From positions 744,001 through 808,000 of the forward strand of contig NZ_KQ031382.1 in the NCBI RefSeq assembly GCF_000384335.2: a stretch of 64,000 nt of DNA. The letters run 5' to 3'. This DNA is from Hyphomicrobium sp. 99. GTDB lineage: Bacteria; Pseudomonadota; Alphaproteobacteria; Rhizobiales; Hyphomicrobiaceae. The notes beneath the pieces were generated by a model. That model did not search any database. It saw only the letters and a program-made list of their open reading frames with translations, and was not told where the DNA came from. Below, one piece after another: positions 1-8,641 of the stretch; positions within the stretch are counted from its first letter, which is position 1; every line of letters starts with the position of its first letter. The translations under genes were made by a program, and so were the position numbers.

Positions 1-345
1 CGGAGCCTCGGCAAGCTGGCCGATGGCCTGAGCCATCGCCCACAGAGTGGCGCCGAGAATGTTCTCGCGATCGATCCGCTCGACATCGGCCACGCCGACC
101 GCGACGACCGCGACCTTCATGATGCGCCGGTAGAGATAAGCGCGAGAGTCTTCGTCGAGCGTTTTGCTGTCGTCGATATTCGCCGGGATCTTATCTGGAT
201 TGAGGATGACGGCTGCCGCAACGACAGGTCCGGCCCACGGTCCTCGTCCCGCCTCATCCACGCCGGCGATCGGCCGGAAGCCGAGCAGATGCTCTGCGGC
301 CTCGAGTTCGAACGTCGGCTTTATGCGCGAATCGGCGATTCTCAT
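1..345 (-). CDS. rnhB: Ribonuclease HII, N-terminal part (cut by window edge)
   Basis: RNase HII cleaves the RNA strand of RNA-DNA hybrids, including single ribonucleotides built into DNA. The 115 visible codons start MRIADSRIKPTF and carry the family signature DEAGRGPWAGPV at about residues 31-42, whose Asp and Glu are catalytic metal ligands. The ATG at 345 is preceded four codons earlier by an in-frame TGA, so the start is well bounded. The family is usually 200-230 residues, so roughly half the protein lies beyond position 1. It follows the radical SAM gene on the same strand after about 32 bases and is probably cotranscribed with it. Confidence 0.9.
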   Translation of the reverse strand, partial: MRIADSRIKPTFELEAAEHLLGFRPIAGVDEAGRGPWAGPVVAAAVILNPDKIPANIDDSKTLDEDSRAYLYRRIMKVAVVAVGVADVERIDRENILGATLWAMAQAIGQLAEAP

Positions 346-377
346 TCGCCAGTTTGGTCATCGCGCTTGACCGCCTG

Positions 378-1490
378 TCAAAGAAGACTGAGTTGTTGTC
401 CACCGTTTCCAGGCTTGATGAAGAGATCTTTTCGAAGCGAAACGCGCTCCTCGCCGATACCGAGCCGCTTCTTTGCGAGCCGGAAACGTAGGCCGATCTG
501 TGTCGCGTAAGGCCCTTGGCCACGCTGGCGGACTCCGAAATCCGCCGTGTAATCGCGGCCGCCGTGCATCGAACGGAGCAGCGAGATGACCTTATCGGCA
601 CGGTCCGGAAATTCTTCTCGAAGCCACTCGCGAAAGAGATCTTTGATCTCGAGAGGCAAGCGCAACAGCACGTAGCCCGCTTCCCGCGCACCGGCGTCTC
701 GCGCAGCTTCCAGTATCGGCTCGATTTCATGATCGGTCAGCCCTGGAATGATCGGCGCGACCATGACGGTCACGGGAATTCCGGCATCGGCGAGCCGCCG
801 CACGGTTTCGAGCCGCTTCGATGGCGTCGCGGCGCGCGGCTCCATTGCGCGCGCAACGTGACGATCGAGTGTCGTGATCGAAACCGCAACGCGTGCCAGA
901 TTCTTCGCGGCCATCGGCCCGAGGATGTCGATGTCGCGGGCGACAAGCGCCGACTTCGTGATGATGCCGAGCGGATGATTGGCCGTTGCCATGACTTCCA
1001 GGATCGATCGCGTAATCCTGCGCTCCCGTTCGATCGGCTGATAGGGATCGGTATTGCCGCCGATCACGATTGTCTCGGGCTTGTAGCCCGGCCTTTTGAG
1101 TTCCCGCTCCAGGAGCGCAGCCGCATTGGGCTTCGCATAGAGTTTCGTCTCGAAATCAAGACCCGCTGAATGTCCGAGATAGCAATGCGTCGGCCGCGCG
1201 TAGCAATAAATGCAGCCGTGTTCGCAGCCCTTGTAGGGATTTATCGAACTGTCGAATGAAATGTCGGGACTGTCGTTGTGCGAGATGATCGTCTTGCTGG
1301 TGTCCTCGAAGACCTCGGTCTTGAAAGCTTCGAGATCACCGAGCGTCTCCCATCCATCGTCGAATTCTTCGTGCGCTTGGCTCTCGAAGCGTCCAGTCTT
1401 GTTCGAGCGCGCGCCCCGGCCGCGGCGGCGCTCGGAATCGACGACGTCCGGCATCGCCGGAAAATCAGAAAGGTCTCTGTTTGAAGCCAT
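378..1490 (-). CDS. PA0069-family radical SAM protein (spore photoproduct lyase-like)
   Basis: This 370-residue protein belongs to the radical SAM superfamily. The cysteine triad for the 4Fe-4S cluster is visible as C89, C93 and C96 in CEHGCIYC, followed by YARPTH, which is typical of the PA0069/Rv2578c family related to spore photoproduct lyase. The substrate of this family is not established, so no reaction is assigned. The N-terminal 50 residues are Arg-rich and acidic, and look like a poorly conserved extension. The gene lies just upstream of rnhB on the same strand, a pairing I recall from other Hyphomicrobiales, which suggests an operon with a possible nucleic-acid role. Confidence 0.85.
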   Translation of the reverse strand: MASNRDLSDFPAMPDVVDSERRRGRGARSNKTGRFESQAHEEFDDGWETLGDLEAFKTEVFEDTSKTIISHNDSPDISFDSSINPYKGCEHGCIYCYARPTHCYLGHSAGLDFETKLYAKPNAAALLERELKRPGYKPETIVIGGNTDPYQPIERERRITRSILEVMATANHPLGIITKSALVARDIDILGPMAAKNLARVAVSITTLDRHVARAMEPRAATPSKRLETVRRLADAGIPVTVMVAPIIPGLTDHEIEPILEAARDAGAREAGYVLLRLPLEIKDLFREWLREEFPDRADKVISLLRSMHGGRDYTADFGVRQRGQGPYATQIGLRFRLAKKRLGIGEERVSLRKDLFIKPGNGGQQLSLL

Positions 1491-1635
1491 ATTCGGAACG
1501 CGTTCTCAGAAGCTCCACCGTTGCCTACCAGCATTCTTGGAACAAATAAAGAACAAAACCCAGCTGACGCGGCCGTCTTTAGCTAAGCCCCGCGACTTGG
1601 CGCGCCTTGCCGCAGGTTCCCGGCCGTGCCAGGAA

Positions 1636-2349
1636 ATGGAAATGATCTCGGTAATCATCCCTGCACGCAATGATGAGCAAACGCTGGCGGTGACGCTATC
1701 TGCGTTGGTTCCCTCAGCCGTGGACGGCATCGTCAAGCAGGTCATCGTGGTCGATGGTGGGTCGACAGACAGTACCGCTGAGGTCGCGGATCAGGCAGGC
1801 GCAGACGTCGTCGTCAGTGCTCCGGGGCGCGGCGGACAGCTCGCCCAAGGCGCCGCAATGGCACGCTTCCCATGGCTTCTGTTTCTCAACGCCGACACCG
1901 TTCTCGAAGATGGATGGGAACGTAGCGCAACGGCTTTCATGCGCCGCGTCGACCGCGGTGAACGTCCGATGGCCGCGGGCGCTTTCACGTTCCGTCTCGA
2001 CGACAAAGGCATTGCCCCGCGTGTTCTCGAACGCCTCGTTCACCTGAGATGCAAGATCTTGCGCGTTCCCTACGGCGATCAGGGTCTGCTGATCCCACGC
2101 CAACTATTCGATGCCGTCGGCGGTTACAAAAATCTGCCGATCATGGAAGACATCGATCTCGCACGGCGTCTTGGCCGCAGCCGCCTCGCAATGCTGGACG
2201 CAAACGCCGTGACCTCGGCCGAGCGATACAAACGCGACGGATATTTATTGAGTTCTCTTCGCAATCAGATCTGCCAAATGCTTTACGGCGTCGGCTTGCC
2301 CATCAGCATGATTGCGCGCCTTCACGGAAATATCGAAACGGCGCCTTAA
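1636..2349 (+). CDS. GT2 family glycosyltransferase (TIGR04283-like)
   Basis: The 237-residue product is a GT-A fold family 2 glycosyltransferase. It shows the nucleotide-sugar start ISVIIPARND, the VVDGGSTDST loop, a metal-binding DxD-type segment in LFLNADTVLE and a downstream MEDIDLARRLGR acceptor-side motif. Length and motifs match the TIGR04283 group, called rSAM/selenodomain-associated or arsenosugar-biosynthesis transferase 2. None of its usual partners is next to it, so the substrate is open. AGGAA at 1631-1635 favours a start at 1636 or the second Met at 1642. The frame stays open far upstream, but that part has no recognisable protein sequence. It converges on moaB with 6 bases between the stops. 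Confidence 0.85.
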   Translation: MEMISVIIPARNDEQTLAVTLSALVPSAVDGIVKQVIVVDGGSTDSTAEVADQAGADVVVSAPGRGGQLAQGAAMARFPWLLFLNADTVLEDGWERSATAFMRRVDRGERPMAAGAFTFRLDDKGIAPRVLERLVHLRCKILRVPYGDQGLLIPRQLFDAVGGYKNLPIMEDIDLARRLGRSRLAMLDANAVTSAERYKRDGYLLSSLRNQICQMLYGVGLPISMIARLHGNIETAP

Positions 2350-2355
2350 GGCCTC

Positions 2356-2898
2356 TCAACCTGCCTTACGATGCTCCTCGAGCCGCGGCATGATCTCCAC
2401 GAAATTGCACGGACGATGGCGGGCATCGAGCTGCAATTTCAAAATCCCATCCCAGGCATCGCGGCATGCGCCCGTCGATCCGGGCAGGCAGAAAATAAAC
2501 GTCCCGTGCGATACGCCTCCGCAAGCGCGCGATTGAATGGTCGACGTGCCGACCTTCTGAAATGACAGCATGTGAAAGAGGATCGCGAAGCCTTCGATCT
2601 CTTTTTCAAACAGCGGCTTCACCGCTTCCGGCGTGACGTCGCGGCCCGTGAAGCCGGTGCCGCCCGTTGTGATCACGCAGTCGACCGAAGGATCGTTGAT
2701 CCACCCCTGGACGATGCTTCTGATGAGGGCCGTGTCGTCCTTCACGAGCTGGCGCCCGGCAACGACATGCCCAGCTTCGCCGATCGCGCGTTCCAGATAA
2801 TCGCCGGACGTATCTTCCGCGATCGTGCGTGAATCGGACATCGTCAGGATGGCGATCCTGACAGGGACGAATGTACGCTCTGGGTCGATGCCGGCCAT
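2356..2898 (-). CDS. moaB: Molybdenum cofactor biosynthesis protein B
   Basis: MoaB-type proteins adenylylate molybdopterin in some organisms and are a common part of molybdenum-cofactor synthesis in the cytoplasm. The 180-residue length fits the family. The molybdopterin-binding signature TTGGTGFTGRDVTPEA at residues 77-92 is complete, and a Gly-rich GGVSHGTFIFCLPGSTGA segment follows in the C-terminal third. It lies 18 bases downstream of the uracil-DNA glycosylase gene on the same strand, so the two are probably cotranscribed. No other moa, mob or moe gene is in the window. Confidence 0.92.
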   Translation of the reverse strand: MAGIDPERTFVPVRIAILTMSDSRTIAEDTSGDYLERAIGEAGHVVAGRQLVKDDTALIRSIVQGWINDPSVDCVITTGGTGFTGRDVTPEAVKPLFEKEIEGFAILFHMLSFQKVGTSTIQSRACGGVSHGTFIFCLPGSTGACRDAWDGILKLQLDARHRPCNFVEIMPRLEEHRKAG

Positions 2899-2916
2899 GA
2901 CGGTCCTCGTGAAGCT

Positions 2917-3801
2917 CTAAAGCTTTGATAGCATCTGCAACAAATCCATCCACGCGAGCTGCTTCGCAGCCGGCGTCCGGAGCAGATAGGCAGGATGCAA
3001 CGTCGCGATCGCCGGGATTTTCCGGTCGCCGATCGTAATCTCTCGCCATTTGCCTCTGAGCCGCATGATGCCTTCCGTTACGCCCAGAATTTCCTTCGCC
3101 GCCGAGCCGCCGACTGCAACCACGATCTTCGGAGATACGAGTTCGATCTGCCGTTCGAGGAACGGGCGGCACGCAAGCGTCTCCTGCGGCGTTGGTGTGC
3201 GATTGCCCGGTGGCCGCCAATAGACGACGTTGGTGATGTGAACGTCGGCCTCCGTGCGTCCGATCGCGGCCAGCATCTTATCGAGAAGCTGCCCGCCTTT
3301 TCCGACGAACGGTTTGCCGGCGAGGTCCTCGTCGCGGCCCGGCGCTTCACCGATGATCATCAGGTCGCTCGTCGGCGAACCTCGGTAAAAACAGAGCTTT
3401 GTGGCGGTGGCTTTCAGCCCGCAACCGTCGAAGTTCTGCAGCGCCGCCTCGAGTTCCGGAAGCGAGTTTGCCGCACGTGCGATGCGTCGCGCACCAGTCT
3501 CAGCTTCGCTCGCACCGAGCGGCGTGACGGCGCGCGGCCGGGCCGCGTCGGGCGACCCCGTGCTTCCTGAGGCTCTAGGTCGAGGCGGTGCTTGCCTCGT
3601 GTCCGCGCGGACGGCATTGGGCCCGGATTTGCTCCCAGGTCCCTGATCGCGGAGGTCCGGCCAAGGGAATGCCGCCCCCGGCGCGTCGTTTCCGCGCGAA
3701 AGCCAGTCATGCGCTGTATCGTCCACAGCGGCGTCCACGCCCATGGTTTGCAACCAATTGAGCAGCGAAAGCATTTCGTCCTGAGCGTTCGATTTCACCA
3801 T
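2917..3801 (-). CDS. Uracil-DNA glycosylase, family 4-like, lacking two Fe-S cysteines
   Basis: The enzyme removes uracil from DNA to start base-excision repair. Motifs of the family 4/5 fold are present: GEAPGRDED at 151-159, the WRPPGNRTPTP loop at 195-205 and HPAYLLR at 269-275. Classical family 4 enzymes hold a 4Fe-4S cluster with four cysteines. Here only C127 and C211 occupy those places. Phe124 sits where the first Cys of the CxxC pair should be, and Trp195 replaces the Cys before RPPGNR. The cluster is therefore probably absent, as I recall for some alphaproteobacterial members. The first 100 residues are Ala/Pro/Arg-rich linker. It lies upstream of moaB in a likely operon. Confidence 0.88.
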   Translation of the reverse strand: MVKSNAQDEMLSLLNWLQTMGVDAAVDDTAHDWLSRGNDAPGAAFPWPDLRDQGPGSKSGPNAVRADTRQAPPRPRASGSTGSPDAARPRAVTPLGASEAETGARRIARAANSLPELEAALQNFDGCGLKATATKLCFYRGSPTSDLMIIGEAPGRDEDLAGKPFVGKGGQLLDKMLAAIGRTEADVHITNVVYWRPPGNRTPTPQETLACRPFLERQIELVSPKIVVAVGGSAAKEILGVTEGIMRLRGKWREITIGDRKIPAIATLHPAYLLRTPAAKQLAWMDLLQMLSKL

Positions 3802-3958
3802 CGGTCACGAGAATAGAGGCGTAGCAACACAAATGCACGCGGTCGCGCGCTGCCGGGCTTCGCGGAGGACTTCTGCCATGTGCACCGGTCGCTTGACGCC
3901 TTCGATGCCGGGACCTAATCGAGCATAAATGGTTTTCTAGCAATCCATCGAGGTAAAG

Positions 3959-5641
3959 ATGTCCGCTGACGAGGCCGAGCTGCCGCCGCGCGAGGCTATG
4001 GATTTTGACGTCGTCATCGTCGGGGCCGGGCCCGCGGGTCTCTCAGCTGCCATACGGTTGAAGCAGAAAGCCGCCGCAGCAGGCACCGATATCTCCGTCG
4101 TCGTCGTCGAAAAGGGGTCCGAGGTCGGAGCCCACATTCTTTCGGGCGCCGTCATCGATCCCATTGGCATCAATCGCCTCATCCCCGATTGGAAGGAACG
4201 CGGCGCTCCCATCGAGACGCCCGTGACGGAGGACGTGTTTCGCGTGCTCGGCCCGGAAGGCGATATTCGCCTGCCGAGCTGGCCGATGCCGCCGCTTCTG
4301 AAAAACCACGGCAACTACATCGTGAGCCTTGGTTCCGTCTGCAGATGGCTCGGCGAGCAGGCGACGGAACTCGGCGTCGAAATCTACCCCGGCTTCGCCG
4401 CGAGCGAAGTTCTCTATGATGAGAACGGCGCGGTCGCCGGTATCGCGACCGGCGACATGGGCGTCGGACGCGACGGCGCTCCGTCGGACAATTACGTGCG
4501 CGGCATGGAACTGCGCGCCAAGTACACTTTGGTTGCTGAAGGCGCCCGCGGGTCTCTCTCGAAAGTTTTGATCCGTCAGTTCGATCTGGCGAAAGGCCAC
4601 GAGCCGCAGAAGTACGGCATCGGATTGAAAGAGCTTTGGCAGGTCGCGCCTGAGAAGCATCGGCCCGGATCCGTGCAGCACACGTTCGGCTGGCCGCTCG
4701 ATAGCCGCACCGGCGGCGGCTCGTTCCTCTATCATTACGGAGACAATCTCGTTTCCGTCGGCTTCGTCGTGCACTTAAACTATAAGAACCCATACCTCTC
4801 GCCATACGAGGAATTCCAACGCTTCAAGACGCATCCGGCCATCCGCGATGTCTTCGAAGGCGGCAAGCGCATCGGCTACGGCGCTCGCGCCATCACCGAA
4901 GGCGGCTGGCAGTCGATGCCCGATCTCGTGTTCCCAGGCGGAGCCCTGCTCGGTTGTGCCGCGGGCATGGTGAACCTGCCGCGCATCAAAGGTAGCCATA
5001 ACGCTATCCTTTCAGGCATCGCAGCCGCAGATGCGGTCGCGGACGCGCTCGCGGCCGGCCGCGCTCACGATAAGCTCGACGATTACGAGAAAGCCGTTCG
5101 CACGGGCGACATCGGACGCGACCTGAAGACGGTGCGCAACATGAAGCCGCTCTGGTCTCGCTTCGGCACCTATCTCGGTGTCGCTCTTGGCGGCGCGGAT
5201 CTTTGGCTCAACACAATCATTTCGGGCATCGGTCTCGGCTTCACGCTGAAGCACGGCAAAACGGATGCGGCGGCAACGGGGCTCGCTGCCGATTACAAGC
5301 CGATTGCTTACCCGAAGCCCGATGGCAAGCTGACGTTCGACCGCCTGACGAACGTGTCATTCTCCGGGACCAATCACGAAGAGAACCAGCCCGTACATCT
5401 GAAGTTACTTGACCCGGCAGTTCCGATTGCGATCAATCTGCCCGAGTACGCGGAACCGGCGCAGCGCTATTGTCCAGCTGCGGTCTACGAAGTTGTGACG
5501 GACGAGGTGGGCCAGCCGAAATTTCAGATCAACGCGCAGAACTGCGTACACTGCAAAACCTGCGATATAAAAGATCCGAGCCAAAATATTATCTGGACAT
5601 GCCCTGAAGGCGGCGGCGGGCCCAATTACGCCGGAATGTAA
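3959..5641 (+). CDS. etfQO: Electron transfer flavoprotein-ubiquinone oxidoreductase
   Basis: ETF-QO is a membrane-attached iron-sulfur flavoprotein. It passes electrons from acyl-CoA and methylamine-type dehydrogenases, via ETF, to ubiquinone. The 560-residue length is normal. The FAD dinucleotide-binding motif VIVGAGPAGLSAAIR is near residues 19-33. The C-terminal 4Fe-4S ligands are the Cys in RYCPAAVYE plus C529, C532 and C535 in CVHCKTC. The start at 3959 follows AGGT. No etfAB gene is in the window. A hairpin directly downstream suggests the transcript ends there, leaving a single-gene unit. Confidence 0.95.
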   Translation: MSADEAELPPREAMDFDVVIVGAGPAGLSAAIRLKQKAAAAGTDISVVVVEKGSEVGAHILSGAVIDPIGINRLIPDWKERGAPIETPVTEDVFRVLGPEGDIRLPSWPMPPLLKNHGNYIVSLGSVCRWLGEQATELGVEIYPGFAASEVLYDENGAVAGIATGDMGVGRDGAPSDNYVRGMELRAKYTLVAEGARGSLSKVLIRQFDLAKGHEPQKYGIGLKELWQVAPEKHRPGSVQHTFGWPLDSRTGGGSFLYHYGDNLVSVGFVVHLNYKNPYLSPYEEFQRFKTHPAIRDVFEGGKRIGYGARAITEGGWQSMPDLVFPGGALLGCAAGMVNLPRIKGSHNAILSGIAAADAVADALAAGRAHDKLDDYEKAVRTGDIGRDLKTVRNMKPLWSRFGTYLGVALGGADLWLNTIISGIGLGFTLKHGKTDAAATGLAADYKPIAYPKPDGKLTFDRLTNVSFSGTNHEENQPVHLKLLDPAVPIAINLPEYAEPAQRYCPAAVYEVVTDEVGQPKFQINAQNCVHCKTCDIKDPSQNIIWTCPEGGGGPNYAGM

Positions 5642-5651
5642 CGCTCAAAGA

Positions 5652-5676
5652 ACTGGAGGGAATGTCTCCCTCCAGT
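5652..5676 (+). terminator. Hairpin after etfQO
   Basis: ACTGGAGGGA (5652-5661) pairs perfectly with TCCCTCCAGT (5667-5676) around a 5-base loop, starting 10 bases after the etfQO stop. No T-run follows, so it may act as a weak terminator or a 3'-end stabiliser. Confidence 0.55.
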
Positions 5677-5866
5677 GCGTTCAGCAACATAATGGGCCCG
5701 GCGGTCGCCGTTTTTCTGTGTGGTTGCGCGTTTTTTAAGGGCCATTAACGGTTAGCAATTTCGACTCCTGTCCCATTTTTCATGTGAAGCGTGTCGCCAA
5801 GCGAGCGATAACTTTGCTAGGCTTCAGGCCGCAGGAATCAAATTGCCTTCCGGCAGCAAAGGAAAA

Positions 5867-7693
5867 ATGTCGATGCGGGGACCCCTCGGGCGTGTGCTGA
5901 GTGTAGGCCTTGGTGCGATCGCGATGACCGTCGCCGGGTTTTTCAGCGAGGCTCCGGCCCGCTCTCAAGACCAGGACCTTGGTCAGGACGAGGCGTCGAC
6001 CTCGGTACTCGGCAACTATCTGGCCGGACGTTTTGCGCGCGCCGCGCAGGATACCCAGGAAGCCGCAAATTTCTACGGCAAGGCCCTCGAGCGCGATCCG
6101 AAGAACGAAGTTCTGCTGGAGCAGGCGTTCCAGATGGAGACGATGTCGGGCAACTGGCCGAAGGCCATTCCTCTCGCCGAACAGCTGACGGCGACGCGTC
6201 AGTCGCATCGGATGTCCCAGTTTCTATTGGGCGTGACCGCTTTCAAGAGCGACGACTTCAAGAAAGCCGAAGAGCATTTCGCCGCGGCGTCCGAAAATCC
6301 CATTGGCGAGCTGACGAGCGCGATCGCCGTCGGCTGGACACGTCTCGCGGCCGGCGATGCCGATGGCGCGCTGAAGGCGCTCGATATGCCGAAGCAGCCG
6401 GACTGGGCGCAGTTCTACCTGCGCTATCACAAGGCGTTGATAGCCGACCTCGCCGGGCGCAAGGCCGATGCGCGAGCGTCATATGAGAAGGTCTTCAAGC
6501 AGGATAGCCGTACGCTCCGTACCTCGCTCGCCTACGCGCAGTCCGCTGCCCACTACGGCGACTTCAAGACCGCGCGTCAGGTGATCAAGGAGCAGCTTGC
6601 GAAGACTCAGGGCGATCCACATCCGCTCGCGAAAGAGATGCTGGACATCATCAATCGCAAAGAGAAGCCGCCACTCTTGATCTCCAATGCGAAGGACGGC
6701 TTGGCGGAAGTATTCTATGGCCTCGGCGAGGCGCTTGCCGGTGAAGGCGGCGTCAGCCTCGGAACGATCTATTTGCAGCTCGCACTCGATGCGAAGCCAG
6801 ATCACGCTTTTGCGCTCGCGGCACTCGCCAACGCGCAGGAAGCCGTAAAACGGTACGGCGACGCGATTGCGACATACGACAAGATTCCCCAAGGCACGCC
6901 CTTGCAGAGCGCGATCGACATCCGCAAAGCTTTTGATCTGAACTCTCTCGACAAGTCCGACGAAGCCAAAGCAATCCTCACAAAGCTCATCGAAACAGAC
7001 CCGAAGGATGTTCGTCCGCTCGAGGCTCTTGGCAACATCATGAGAGCGCGGAAGGATTACGCGGGCGCCGTGACGTACTTCACAAAGGCCCTTGCGGTTC
7101 TCAATAAAGGTGACCCGCGCAACTGGGGTTACTACTATGCACGCGGCACGTCTTACGAGCGGCTGAAGAACTGGCCTGCTGCTGAAGCGGATCTGAAGCG
7201 CGCGCTCGCGCTTGCTCCTGATCAGCCGCTGGTTCTGAATTATCTCGGCTATTCCTGGGTCGATCAGGGCAAAAACCTCAAGGAAGGAACGCGCCTGATC
7301 GAGAAGGCCGTGCAGCTGAAACCGGATGATGGCTATATCGTCGATAGCCTCGGATGGGCGCACTTCAAGCAGGGCAACTTCAAGGAAGCCGTGCGCTTCC
7401 TGGAACGCGCCGTCGAGATCAAACCCGAAGATCCGACGTTGAACGATCACTTGGGTGACGCCTTCTGGAAGGTCGGACGCGAACGGGAGGCACGGTTCCA
7501 GTGGAGCCAGGCGCTTTCCCTCGAACCCGAACCGCAGGACGTCGATAAGATCAAGGCCAAGCTCGAACGCGGCCTCGACGCGAAGGGCGAAGCCAAGAAC
7601 GCCGAGAAGACGCGGCAGGTCGAGAGGGATGAAAACTCCCGCCGGCGCAGCGAAAATAAGGCCGGATCGCCCCAGAGCAGGGCGGTGGAGTAA
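5867..7693 (+). CDS. Exported tetratricopeptide-repeat protein
   Basis: This roughly 608-residue protein consists almost wholly of tetratricopeptide repeats, such as LGNYLAGRFARAAQDTQEAA and GWAHFKQGNFKEAVRFLERA, the latter in the best-conserved C-terminal run. The N-terminus has a basic start, a hydrophobic stretch (VLSVGLGAIAMTVAGFF) and an Ala-rich cleavage-like end at EAPARSQ, so export to the periplasm is likely. ATGs at 5867 and 5873 are both possible; AAAGGAAAA lies just upstream, and 5873 has the better spacing. The last 50 residues are highly charged. TPR scaffolds mediate protein contacts, but no partner can be named. An intrinsic terminator follows. Confidence 0.85.
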   Translation: MSMRGPLGRVLSVGLGAIAMTVAGFFSEAPARSQDQDLGQDEASTSVLGNYLAGRFARAAQDTQEAANFYGKALERDPKNEVLLEQAFQMETMSGNWPKAIPLAEQLTATRQSHRMSQFLLGVTAFKSDDFKKAEEHFAAASENPIGELTSAIAVGWTRLAAGDADGALKALDMPKQPDWAQFYLRYHKALIADLAGRKADARASYEKVFKQDSRTLRTSLAYAQSAAHYGDFKTARQVIKEQLAKTQGDPHPLAKEMLDIINRKEKPPLLISNAKDGLAEVFYGLGEALAGEGGVSLGTIYLQLALDAKPDHAFALAALANAQEAVKRYGDAIATYDKIPQGTPLQSAIDIRKAFDLNSLDKSDEAKAILTKLIETDPKDVRPLEALGNIMRARKDYAGAVTYFTKALAVLNKGDPRNWGYYYARGTSYERLKNWPAAEADLKRALALAPDQPLVLNYLGYSWVDQGKNLKEGTRLIEKAVQLKPDDGYIVDSLGWAHFKQGNFKEAVRFLERAVEIKPEDPTLNDHLGDAFWKVGREREARFQWSQALSLEPEPQDVDKIKAKLERGLDAKGEAKNAEKTRQVERDENSRRRSENKAGSPQSRAVE

Positions 7694-7718
7694 ACTGCTG
7701 CAAAGCCGGATAACAATG

Positions 7719-7743
7719 ACGGGCGCCAGTGGCGCCCGTTTTC
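7719..7743 (+). terminator. Intrinsic terminator after the TPR gene
   Basis: ACGGGCGCC (7719-7727) pairs with GGCGCCCGT (7731-7739) around AGT and runs straight into TTTTC. It lies between the TPR gene and ispE and separates the two transcription units. Confidence 0.8.
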
Positions 7744-7759
7744 ATGCTGCTGAGATCTC

Positions 7760-8629
7760 ATGCCCCTGAAGCCGGAATTCGCTCCCGCCAAGATCAATCT
7801 GACGCTTGAAATTCTCGGACGGCGTAGCGATGGCTACCACGAGCTTCGGAGCCTCGTGGCATTCGCGGCCGATGCTGGCGACCGCCTGACGCTAACTGGC
7901 GAAACGCCCGCGTTGACGAAAGTCGAGGGGCCCTTCGCCGATGCACTCGGCCACGCCAATCTCGTCGATGCCACCGTCGAGACGCTCACGCGTATTCTTC
8001 CCAATGTCATTCTCGGTGGTCTGACGCTGGAAAAAAATCTGCCCGTCGCCAGCGGCATCGGCGGCGGATCGGCAGACGCGGCGGCGGCGCTTAGGCTTCT
8101 GAGCGCGGCGCATCCGGAAATCGCGCGGCTCGATTTACCCGTGATCGCGCGCACCCTCGGCGCCGACGTGCCGGTCTGCCTGCGCAGCCGCAGCGCGATG
8201 ATGACAGGCATCGGCGAGACGATTGTCGACGTCCAATTGCCGGGAGAGATCTTCGCGATCCTCGCCAATCCGCTCATCGAAGTTCCGGAAAACAAAACGG
8301 CGGAAGTATTTCGTCTTCTCCGCGCCCCGCCGCTCGCCGCCGGTGCCACGAGCGAACGGCCGCCGGTCCTGTCGTCCTTCGGCGAGCTGATCAGATACGC
8401 GGCAACGCGCGGCAACGCGCTCGAAGCGCCCGCGTGCCAGCTTTTCCCCCAAATCCGAATGATGCTGTCGGAACTCGCAAAGCTCCCGCGTTGCAGGCTC
8501 GCGCAGCTCTCGGGCGCCGGGCCAACCTGCTTTGCCCTCTTCGACACGCAACAAGCGGCGGCGTATGGCGTGCGCATTCTCAAGGCCACCCAGCCTGAGT
8601 GGTGGGTAGCCGCGACCCGCTTGATCTAG
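7760..8629 (+). CDS. ispE: 4-diphosphocytidyl-2-C-methyl-D-erythritol kinase
   Basis: IspE is the ATP-dependent kinase of the non-mevalonate (MEP) isoprenoid pathway. It phosphorylates the 2-hydroxyl of CDP-methylerythritol. The 289-residue protein is of family length, starts with FAPAKINLTLEILG carrying the conserved Lys11, and has the GHMP-kinase glycine loop LPVASGIGGGSADAAAAL at about 94-111. A third motif, LSGAGPTCFALF, is in the C-terminal third. It converges on the polyprenyl diphosphate synthase gene with 12 bases between them. Both enzymes serve isoprenoid and ubiquinone synthesis, though they are on opposite strands. Confidence 0.95.
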   Translation: MPLKPEFAPAKINLTLEILGRRSDGYHELRSLVAFAADAGDRLTLTGETPALTKVEGPFADALGHANLVDATVETLTRILPNVILGGLTLEKNLPVASGIGGGSADAAAALRLLSAAHPEIARLDLPVIARTLGADVPVCLRSRSAMMTGIGETIVDVQLPGEIFAILANPLIEVPENKTAEVFRLLRAPPLAAGATSERPPVLSSFGELIRYAATRGNALEAPACQLFPQIRMMLSELAKLPRCRLAQLSGAGPTCFALFDTQQAAAYGVRILKATQPEWWVAATRLI

Positions 8630-8641
8630 TTCGCTAGCTTG

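Noticed and set aside
6479..7450. 323-codon open frame on the minus strand
   Set aside because: It is antisense to the TPR gene and has no recognisable domain.
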